Shown: positions 24,751-35,000 of the stretch, piece by piece | How the letters are laid out: the number at the start of each line of letters is the position of its first letter | Numbering within the stretch: position 1 is the first letter of the stretch | NCBI GenBank assembly: GCA_963680875.1 | Contig: OY804575.1 | Coordinates: 32,392,494 to 32,456,493 of the forward strand | Direction: 5' to 3' | DNA from: Bathymodiolus brooksi | Lineage: Eukaryota; Mollusca; Bivalvia; Mytilida; Modiolidae | Length of the DNA: 64,000 nt | The notes under the pieces: model-generated | What the model saw: the letters and a program-made list of their open reading frames with translations, nothing else | Database searches by the model: none | Told to the model about the DNA's origin: nothing | Translations under genes and position numbers: made by a program

Positions 24751-26638
24751 GGTGTCGGCCCAACAGTCCGAAGGCCTGATAGTCGGAAGGCACAATAGTC
24801 CGAAGTCCCAATAGTCTGAAGGTCTGATAGTCCGAAGGCCCAATAGTCCGAATGTCCGATAGTCCGAAAGTCAAATAGTTACAAATTAATTCATTTAATC
24901 TGATTTTGAATCTGCCGGCTTTCTTGTAATTAAAGGTAACACAGACAAATATGTCGACCACGGGGCTTTACTAACGATTGGATACTAATAACAAATGTCT
25001 TCAGATTGTTATATTGATATAAAAAACACACATTGACCACATAAAGTATACACCCCCATTTAGCAAGGAAATACTTTGCCAATGGTACACTTCCTTTTTA
25101 CTAGCAGAAAGAGTTTTCGTTTCCATACGCCGAATATTGGCATTTAAGATATAGCCATTACTTGAAGTCATTCGTATGTCCAGTACCTTTCACCTGTTAA
25201 ACTTCTTGAGAACCAATGAATTGAATTTTAAGAGAAAGTGTGAACATAGCAAAGATATTGTCTAGGATTTAACGCACAAACGATGGTATTGTTTTTGATT
25301 CGTCAACAAACATGAACGATGAAAGAGTTTTTCTTTGAGGGGTGGTTACTCTGAAGAAGCTATTGAGATATTGAAGCAGTCATATGACTTCGGATATTTT
25401 TCTCAACAGCATCACAAGGGTTTTGAATGAAGTTTGTAATACATTTATAGATCTACCAATGAAGGGGTCCCTATTAATGTTCTACGCAAGTGAACACGGG
25501 GTGTGAAAATATTATATTTTGTTATATATCTGGATAAAATTAAGAAACAAAGTATTATCAAAGACATTCCTGTGTAACAAAGTCGTGCACAGAAGTTAAT
25601 AGCTATATATTATTTGGGAGGGGTATGGTATTTAACGCCCCATCCAACAATATTTCAGTTATATCGTATCGTGGTGGTCAATTTTATTAGTGGAGAAAAC
25701 CACCGACCTGTCGCAAGTCACTGATAAACTTTATCACATAATGTTGTATCTAGTACGTCTCGCCTGAGCGGGAGTCGAACGTTAGTGTTGATAGGCACTG
25801 GTTGCATAGGTAGTTATATATCCAATTACCATACGATCACGGCGGCCCCAATAATAGGTTTGGTGAAGATCAGGAGCTTAAAATGGCCATCGTCCATGGT
25901 CAAAGTTTACATTGTAGCTTTACGGGAAATTCATTATCATCTCTCAGAGAAGCACTAAAGAGAATGGCAGATATGTTACTTGTCAGATCATGCACAAATG
26001 ATACAACTTAGTTACAAATGTGTACACAGAATGCATCAATTGAAATTTCTGATAATTTCTCATGAACTTAACCTAGGTGAACAATTCGGGAGACTCTCGG
26101 TGACTTTTCCCATCTATGTTATAATTATAAATGTATGTGTTTCAACTTAAATATCAAGTGGCGTAACCATGGCAAAGTTGAATGCATTTTATTGCAAAAA
26201 ATAATTCCGTTTTAAATTACTTTAAAATAAATAAAAGAATAAATAAAATTAACCGTAGAAATATATGTATTTGTTTTAATGAAATTGTAGTTAAGAGTCG
26301 ATATACATTTGCAACTGTCGCCACCATGGTCCAACAAAAAATTGCTATTGTTTTTGTTTAATCTACTGTACTACCATGAAGCTTAGATATCCATTTACTA
26401 ACAAAGGGAATCCATCTTTTATCAACCTTGATAATCAAAGGAGATTCATTGAAAATGCTTAAAAACAGGATGTAAACTGTCGGAATAAAAATTAAGTTAA
26501 AAAAAAAGTAAAATTTGGGTTTTGGATTATCCAACCTTCGGACTATAGAACCTTCAGATTATTGAATCGTCGGGCCATCGGATCTTCGGACTATTGAACA
26601 TTCGGACTATCGGACCTTCGGACTATCGGACCGTCACC
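24751..26638. mobile_element. Nested DNA transposon with repetitive ends and 8-bp target duplication
   Basis: The ends are inverted: GGTGTCGGCCC at the left and, reverse complemented, GGTGACGGTCC at the right. Each end is built of several ~16-bp direct repeats of the TAGTCCGAAGG type (left about 24763-24880; right about 26525-26632 in the opposite orientation). The flanks GTCATTAT (24743-24750) and GTCAGTAT (26639-26646) match at 7 of 8 positions, consistent with an old 8-bp target duplication. No transposase was found, so it is non-autonomous. Superfamily is unassigned; 8-bp duplications occur in hAT, P and some other groups. It lies inside the hAT-like remnant and itself contains a SINE. 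Confidence 0.7.
25622..25850 (-). mobile_element. tRNA-derived SINE (family A), minus strand
   Basis: Read on the minus strand it begins GGGGCCGCCGTGATCGTATG, has a degenerate B-box-like CGTTCGACTCCC, and ends with a conserved tail (GATATAACTGAAATATTGTT, then a GGCGTTAAATACC-like end). The same tail occurs in the copies at about 28550, 33080, 35020 and 35590. It is the innermost insertion in this nest. Confidence 0.75.
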
Positions 26639-26980
26639 GTCAGTATACGCCTGTAACCAAATAGCAAAGCAGCTCAAAATCTCGAGGTTGTAGAAAAAAG
26701 TCCCGATATATGATTACGGATGATGAACATGGATAAAGTTATATGCATCGGCTACTTTGTGGCAGGGTATTAATAGAATAACGATGTTTTCTTACACTGG
26801 CAAGACGGAGAGAAATGTCTGGAAGAAATTAAGACCTATAATAACAGATATGCAAACTTAATATTATGTAATACATGTATCATTATCATATAATATAATA
26901 TAATACAAAATTAAAAAGGAATCATGCTTTTTTTTCTAATGTATATACCTGCTTGGAAATTTGAATATATGAGAGTCGTT

Positions 26981-27296
26981 CTACTTTGAAGACAACAGTT
27001 TTCGTTTTACTGTGCCATCCATTACGGTTAATTTGGCAATGTCAGGGTATGGAGGTTCAATATTCTGTTGAGTATCGGTGGTTGAAACGGAAGGCTCCAA
27101 GTCCGATTTGGTTGCTCCTGTCTGACTTGATTCAGATTCATCTGCTCCGCTTTCGGTCTCGGATAAGCTAGGGGCTGGACTGTTTTCACTTGTATGCATG
27201 TGCTAACTGTCCAGGATCATTTACTGAAGATTCGCTTATCTTTTTAAACATTTCATCCAAAGTTCTAACTTTAAGTTTCGGTTTAGAGCCAGACAT
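26981..27296 (-). pseudogene. Possible hAT-type transposase N-terminal fragment
   Basis: A minus-strand ATG at 27296 opens MSGSKPKLKVRTLDEMFKKI, with an LxxMF/FKK motif like the start of several hAT/ZMYM-type transposases. The frame stops at about 27190. A shifted frame then carries an acidic Ser/Glu-rich stretch (SLSETESGADESES) and reaches EPPYPDIAKL before losing any similarity. No zinc finger or catalytic domain is left. Support comes mainly from the position just inside the right end of the hAT-like element. Confidence 0.35.
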
Positions 27297-27670
27297 TTTT
27301 ATACTGCACGCCAATAGCCCGATAACAGTTCTTTTGACGGTCAATGACAAACTAGTGAATGTATCAATTCATTTCTAGATTCAGATGTTAAAAAACGTGT
27401 GAAAAAAAATTGTGTTTTATTTTATGTCAAGACAAAGCCTTTGAAGATAAAATGAACTGTCAATTTCAAAGAGTTAGTTAAGGTCACAGTACTCATTGAA
27501 AATGTTTATCTTTCAACTTGTGGAAGCTTTTCATCAGTACAATAAACCTAAGACAGACATAATTAAAATATGTAATGCGTTGTTTATCATTTTTCATCAA
27601 TAAAAAATTTTTTGGGGGAAAATTATGTGTAGGTACGTGCATTAAGTGCCTTACGGTAGCTACGTCCCTG

Positions 27671-28420
27671 TTTTCAACTTTATATTGCTACCAAAACAGA
27701 CTACCTTCAAAATCTTGAACATTGTCCAATGTTGTCCTAGTTCTACTTCTATCCAATATTGACCGTCTTGAAGAGCTGATTGTCGTTTGATGTTCGGATG
27801 TATTTACTTTGTGTCAGTAAGTAGATGTTCAATAAAATGCAAAACTATGACAATCTCCCATTAAATTATGGTGGAGCAGGGTAATTCTTGTTTGAATATA
27901 ATTTCTATATTATTTTTCTGAGAAGACTTTTATCTATGTACAAATTATGGGTAACTATTGTAATAATTTGATTTTCGCTTAAAAGCATACACACACACAG
28001 GTATTGTTGATTCAGGCTAAGTTGGCTATCGGTCGTAGTTCAATTGGATCCTGCATTTTTAATTTAGGGTAGCCATGTGAAATAGTTTACATCTGAATTC
28101 ACTGATCCATTTAACTAGAGTCAATTGACAATTATTATACCTTTTATATTATATACTATCGTAGTTATTGATTCATTCATTCACAAAAATATAGTATAAT
28201 CATTAACAAATCCACCGACCATGCAGTTGCATTTTCCATTATATGATAAATTGATAATTTATTTATATTTATTTATCCTCATGAGCAGAATTGCATAAGT
28301 ACAGAGAAAATATAACTATATATATTACATATGGTGTGGTTTTCGTACAATTTCATTGGCTAAATCAGTCACGTGATATACAGAATATGTAATGTATTTC
28401 TTCCACTGTGAAGAAACCAA
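27671..28420. other. AT-rich spacer, nothing recognised
   Basis: No exon with recognisable phosphatase D1 motifs was found here, although the next phosphatase exon begins at 28899. A short CA run lies at about 27989-27998 and an ATTTATTT-type tract near 28257-28276. Confidence 0.5.
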
Positions 28421-28649
28421 TAGCCCTTTTTACAAAAATTCGTAAGTATAATCTTAACTTTACCACTTAGGATTAATCCTACGACAACTCCTAAGTCTTT
28501 TTCACAAAGATTATCTTACGACAAATTTTAATCTTACGACTAAAATTACACCAATAAAACTGACCGCCAAGATATAACTGAAATATTGTTGAAAGGGGGG
28601 TTAAAAGCCATACACTATCTTCCTCAACGATGTTTTGTGAAAAGGGCTA
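28421..28649. mobile_element. Short TIR element (MITE), TA-type
   Basis: The left end is TAGCCCTTTTTACAAAA and the right end TTTTGTGAAAAGGGCTA, a 16 of 17 match when reverse complemented. TA on both edges suggests a Tc1/mariner-type target duplication. The left half carries several CTTACGAC / CCTACGAC subterminal motifs. A SINE tail lies within the right half. Confidence 0.7.
28550..28612 (+). mobile_element. SINE family A tail fragment inside the MITE
   Basis: AACTGACCGCCAAGATATAA, then CTGAAATATTGTTGAAAG and a GGTTAAAAGCCATA-like end match the 3' tail of the full SINE copies. The tRNA-like head is absent. Confidence 0.7.
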
Positions 28650-28898
28650 CAGGCAAACATTGTTCTAAGACATAGTGTGAAAGTCATGTTAATATTGTTT
28701 TTACATTTTGATAAAATTATGATTTTGCTGCATATAGCTTGATTGTTTCCACAAAAATAAAACATGCATTTAATGTAGCATCATTTTACAATAAATGACC
28801 TCAAAATTCATAACTGATATGATTTGTTTCATGGTACCTCATTCTCATGCCACTAGGTCATACAATTAAGGTTTCATATGATTTTGTATAAATTATAG

Positions 28899-29027
28899 GA
28901 TCAGTATATAATGGTGTATGATGTTCTAGTGGAAGCATTTACAGTAAATGACACGTCAATGACAGTAGAGGAATTCCTTACCACAAATGAAGTCAGGGAA
29001 AACCAAAGTATCAATGCAGAATATCAG
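28899..29027 (+). CDS. RPTP exon: end of D1 and linker
   Basis: 129 bp, 43 codons, phase 0 at both ends. The acceptor is AAATTATAG|GAT and the donor is CAG|GTGAAA. It starts DQYIMVYDVLVEAFTVNDTS, matching the last helix of a PTP domain (typically the EQYxFxxxALLEA type). Then comes TVEEFLTTNEVRENQS, the usual linker leading to D2. Confidence 0.75.
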
Positions 29028-32000
29028 GTGAAAATCAAATAGTAAACTAGCCTGATAACGTAGACAAACTCAAACCATTGATAGTCTTTTATGTCTTCCT
29101 TGTTAACATTAAAACACGACAAATTAACGCCATGAGTATTGCCTTTCTATATACATTTTAAAATATCAAAATATGTAAATTTTAGTGTCACGTTTTCGTA
29201 TTTCCAAGATCAACTGATAAAATTCTGTTCATATCAACTTTGTAATTTCCGAGAACTTTCCGGCTTATTGATGAAAGTTAACTAGTGTTAGTATCCCATT
29301 GTTGTGGTATTACTATATGTTCACCATCACAAACAATAGCTTAATGGGAGTAATTGTTTGTCTCTCGTGTCATGTGACATATTTCGTACGTTACCGAGAA
29401 CGAAGACATGCCAGTAATCACATAGTCCAATTATATCACCGCGTTGTAACATACTTGGGAATTGATATTGTTTATATAATTGAATATGGTAAAAAAGTTA
29501 TGCTATTGTGACGTTTGTAGAATCACGATTCTAATATGACGTCTATAAAACGGCACACACGATAATACTCAACAACTCTATATTTAGCGCAAGTGCAGTA
29601 CACAGCAAATCTGGCTGTTCCATTGTGACTCCCGCTGTGAAATTACCGTGACGATCGAGTGTAAACAAACAAAACACCGACATATAACGTATGCTTAGTC
29701 CTTAAAATAAAAATTCACCGTCAGTTATAAATAAATATTCTGTAACTAAGTATTTTTTATCATTTGTTTAGAAAATTTATATTTGGGGATCCCCAGTGCG
29801 GACAGTCACATATCCATTCATTGATATGTGTCGACCATGAATAACAAAATACACTAACCTTGTTTTTTCTACGTATACATTGATAACTAGACGGTAATGT
29901 ATTTAAGTTACTAATATTTTCCAATTTGATGGCATTTTGAATTTTGCTACTCAAACAAGTAAAATGCCCACAAAATCGTAAAATAAATCAGTAACCAGCT
30001 TGTGTCAATAAGCGTCCCTTGTAAACAACGTCACAGGATGACGATATATTACAAAAGTGAAAGTCCATAGACGGTTGTCTTAAGTATTTTTTCCGGAATT
30101 GTTTTTTTATGTCAACAATAGAAGCTTTTTTTTTCATTGGCATTTATTTTTTTAATTTCATATCTAACAATAATTGTCGATTATTAACAACTGTTCAAGT
30201 GTTCGATATTATGTTTGAAAACTCCGCTCCGCCATCTTGTTGGCGCTCGAAATGATGAACGAATGAACTCCGACTTTTATTTTAAATATTTTTACGCAGG
30301 AATTGTTCAATCGAATCTATGTTGGAAAATACACAATAAATATGTTTTTCGTGTTAACATCCATATCTTTGTTTTAACATATCTCGTTCAAATACAAATA
30401 ATTCAAAATCAATTCAAAATTTCCGAAGGAGGTAAATGGAACAGCCACCAAATGCCGTGTGTATACAGTTCACGAATGGTTAAAAATTACCGTATTTGCC
30501 CTAATAGAATCGAAATAATTCATAGCAGGCATAGAGTTGTGCAAATTTACACATGGGCTGACGCTCGGGGTAAAATTCGAATATAAAGACCCAGCCCATG
30601 TGTAAATTTGCACAACTCTATGCCTGCCATGAATTATTTCTTTATTGTAAATATGCATGTCACTGTTAAAATTATTAGTTGCAATCCGTCTACGAAAAGG
30701 TGTCCATTTATTGCGGCAATAAAACAGATCGCTGCGATTCAACTAAAATATTGTTGACAGTGTAACACCCAGAACGTTTAAAACATCTTTATTCATGCAG
30801 AAAATGTATTCCGGTATTTTCTAATGACATTCATTAATATTTTGCAGACAATTCTAGTTATTTAACATAATGGCGAGGATCTTGTTTTTAATTGTATTTT
30901 GTTTTCTGGAAAATGATGATATATTATGTTCAAATTACATTTTTTTCTAGAAACTTCTGGAATTAAAGTCTAAATACAACGATGACAAGTACTCAGCTGG
31001 GAAGAGGAAAGAAAATATCCACAATAATGCTGTTAAAAGTATATTGCCACGTAAGAAAACCTCTCATACTCTTTTCAAAATTGACAAACTGGCTAAATAA
31101 AGTGAACTGATCTAAGTATCCCAATGAGTGGCTGATATATTATACCGACTACGAGTCTTTGATATTATTTCTCAATGATGCGTTCTTATACGATCTTTGG
31201 TTTTACACGACCAGTGATCGAAGCCACCATCGATCACACTCGCGGTGAAAACGCTAGCCATTACAACACATATAAGACAAAGCAGCAATATAATATCAAT
31301 AAAAAGATAACCGTCTGAAACATATATATCGTAATATTATATTGTCTGGTAGTTAACCTCTCTTCATAGTATATTGCAATACATGTTTGAAAAAGAACAC
31401 TGAAAGTATTACAAAAAAACATTTATCTAGAAGAATAAGCTTGGTATTTTATCAATGTCAATTATCAATAAAAATAATACCTAGTAAGAATGAATTCTAA
31501 GGAAGTATGCCGGTTCGTACACTAACATCTGACAAATAATGTTATTTGTCAGATTGTTGTATTTCATACGCTTGTCCCTAAAATAAGTTTTAGACATCAG
31601 TATGTGTTAATGTATAATAGTTAGACATCAGTATTTGTTAATGTATAATAGTTAGACATCAGTATTTGTTAATGTATAATAGTTAAACATCAGTATTTGT
31701 TAATGTATAATAGTTAGACATCAGTATTTGTTAATGTATAATAGTTAGACATCAGTATTTGTTAATGTATGTTATTATACCCGTGCGTACATTAACGCTG
31801 TTATTACACATGTGTGTAAATTAATGATGTTATTATTCCCGTGCGTACATTAACGCTGTTACTACACACGCGAGTACAGTAATGATGCTATTATACATGT
31901 GAGTACATCAACGCTGTTCTTATACACTTGAGCACATTAATGATGTTATTATACCCGTGAGTACATTAACGCTGTTATTATACACATGAGTACATTACCG

Positions 32001-35000
32001 CTGTTATTATACCCGTGAGTACATTTATTGAGTAATTACTTTGCAACCGTTATCCAATGGTACATCAAAGCAATGTACTTTTGGCAATGCATTATAAGTG
32101 CACATCATGGTCACCCAGTGCTGAATTCGAAGGCCTAGGAGCACATACAAACGCTTATGTGTTTATTATCCTCAGGAATTACGTCATCCTCCACCAGTAA
32201 CCATTTTACTTTACAGATGATGACTTTAGACCATTTTTAATGTTATATGGGAAATCTAGCAATGACTACATTAACGCTGTCATTATACCCGTGAGTACAT
32301 TAATGTTGTTATTATACCCGTGAGTACATTAACGATGTTCTTATACACGTGAGTACATTAACGCTGTTCTTATACACGTGAGTACATTAATGAGGTTATT
32401 ATACCCGTGAGTACATTAACGCAGTTATTATACACGTGAGTACATTAATGATGTTATTATACCCGTCAGTACATTAATGATGTTATTATACCCGTGAGTA
32501 CATCAACGTTGTTATTACACCCGTGAGTACATTAATGATGTTGTTATAGCCGTGAGTACATTAACGCTGTTATTATACATGTTGGTACATTAATGATGTT
32601 ATTATACTCGTGCGTACATTAACGCTGTTATTATACACGTGAGTACAGTAATGATGTTATTATACATGTGAGTACATCAACGCTGTTCTTACACACGAGA
32701 GCACATTAATGATGTTATTATACCCGTGAGTAGATTAACGCTGTTGTTATACCCATGAATACATTAATGATGTTGTTATACCCGTGAGTACATTAACGCT
32801 GCTATTATACATGTTGGTACATTAATGATGTTATTTTAATCGTGAGTACATTAGCGCTGTTATTATACACGTGAGTACATTAATGATTTTATTATTACCG
32901 TGAGTACATTAACGTTGTTATTATACACGTGAGTACATTAACGCTGTTATTATACCCGTGAGTACATTTATTGAGTAATTACATGATTGCACCGACCATT
33001 GTGGAATTTCCCTGCCCCACATAGTTGCATATATGTTCATTAAGTAACGATTGGAACTCTGTCTTCAGTGTTCAATTTGCTACTGGGTGCCGTCGTGGTC
33101 GTGATTATGGTAGTTGGATTTACAACTATCTGTGCAATCAGTGCCTATCACCACAGAAGTTGTGAGTTCGAACCCTGTTCATGGTGAGATGTACTCGATA
33201 CAACATTGTGGGATAAAGTTAGTCATTTACTTCCGACTGGTCGGCGGTTTTCTTGTCGCACCACCATTAAAACTGACCGCCACGATATAGCTGAAATATT
33301 ATTGAGAGTGGCGTTAAACACCATAACCCAAACCCTAACTGTAAAATTGTTACTATGCATCGACTTTGTAGATGACAATTTCACTACCGGTGCCCAGCAT
33401 GGATTATGTAAAATTTAAACGTTCTCATTTATATTTCATCTATATGTTGTTTTATTTTTGTCCCTGGATCCTCCATTTACTAGAAGAAAAACCATATGTT
33501 ATATATAATGATGACTGCTATTTTGCATATTATAGTATTATTACGTGATGTTTTTCATATTGGCCTAGTCATAGGTCCGAGGCCTGCTGTATTGGCATGA
33601 GGCGCAGTTGAAGCCCAATACAGCAGACCGAGGACCTATAACCAGGCCAATATGAAAAACATCACGTAATGATACCTTTATTAATTAATCAGTACAATAT
33701 ATTTTGGGACTTTTCCTTGCGATTGTCGAAACGTCTAGCGGATTCCAATCTAGCTGTTACTGGACTGACTGAAATCGGGCCAATACGGAAAATATCCGTA
33801 TTGGACTGGGTTTTGTCGTATTGGCCCAATGAAAGTTTATATATTTAATTGACAGATTTGATCATATAAAGCTAATCAATCAAAGTTAATTAATAATATT
33901 TAATATTTAACGCTACTTTGGAAAAAAATTCTAAGCTCTATCATAAAGGTGAGTTTAATCGGTGGATATTATCTGAGAGAAATACAAGATAAAATTTTAT
34001 CGAGTATGTATTAACATTTTTTTTTGTCAGAGTTTCTGGTCTCTTATTTATGATAACGATTGCGGAAATTTCGTTGTGATGGAACTTTCAGACAAGGTAT
34101 AGATACAATGGTGAAAATATGTTAAGCATTACATGTACCTTGACAATTTATTGGAATGGTATTTTACCATCGTAAATTATGAATGCGTGTGTGATTGCTA
34201 TTTAACACCGGATGAGAATTTGTTCAACTAAATCATGGCGACAACAAATTACATTTCGATGTTTATAAAGATGATATCAGCCTTGTACTTAGGCCAGCAA
34301 GCGAAGTTGGAGTTTCATAGTGCAAGTACACTGAAACAACTGTCCATGCGTAAATTTCTCTTCACTCGGAGACATTATCCTGTTTCCGTGACAACTACTT
34401 TCTACTCTTACTCCTTAAATTGCGTACTTAACAGGGAAAGCAGCAAACACCAGTCTTATAGTCTTTGGTCTTGGTCCGACTGGGCTTCAAACCCAGGATT
34501 TACCGGACTGGAGGCGATCATGCTAACAATGAGAAATTATGGACAACAAACGTAAAATAAATTCAAAATGTATCTTAAGAAAAATAAATGCAACGAATTT
34601 GGGAAAAGAAGGCAAATTAAAATTGACTGGATATTTGTTTTGTTATATACTGTCACTGGCAGAAACATAGCTTTTTTGGCAACCCTGTCATAGGGGGGAA
34701 ACAAAGGCTACGCATATACTTTTATTGATTAATTCCAAATAGAAGCGTAGACTGATTAATGTGATCTTTTTGCAGAAAAAATAATAATGCAGTGTCTTCA
34801 ACTATAAAGGATAGATGTATTCAGCACAAAACTGGGGAAAGGTTATATTGCATGTGAACATTGTCTTAATCCAGTTTTTAAGCCTCATACACATACACTT
34901 TATACTTTAAGACACTGCACTAATATTGTCTATGTCTCTCTTGCTCAATCACATCAATATCACTTATTGTATGGTAATGCAAAATCATAGATATGTTTAT

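Larger units (their letters stand above)
24353..27670 (-). mobile_element. hAT-like DNA transposon remnant carrying nested insertions
   Basis: The left end starts CAGGGGCGTAGCTAGG; the right end, reverse complemented, starts CAGGGACGTAGCTACC and also has AGGCAC a little inside. CAGGG-type termini are typical of hAT elements. The left subterminal region (GGGGTCTAGGGGGCCGCTTA, then CCCCCAGCAGG) resembles hAT-like elements I recall from marine invertebrates. A fragment of a possible transposase N-terminus lies on the minus strand near the right end. I could not find matching 8-bp target duplications: the flanks are AACTTTCC and TTTTCAAC. The pairing of the two ends is therefore probable, not proven. 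Most of the transposase is missing. Confidence 0.55.

Noticed and set aside
24345..27678. 8-bp target duplication for the outer hAT-like element
   Set aside because: The flanking 8-mers (AACTTTCC and TTTTCAAC) do not match, so this support is absent.
30215..30742. 123- and 90-codon ORFs on opposite strands
   Set aside because: Both cover the foldback arms, which encode the same peptide piece in each direction. They are a product of the inverted repeat.
34440..34535. True tRNA gene, because of the B-box-like sequence
   Set aside because: It cannot be folded into a convincing cloverleaf by eye and is followed by SINE body sequence. It is tRNA-derived, not a functional tRNA.
34235..34555. 106-codon ORF as a gene
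   Set aside because: It overlaps a minus-strand tRNA-derived SINE over much of its length and has no recognisable domain.
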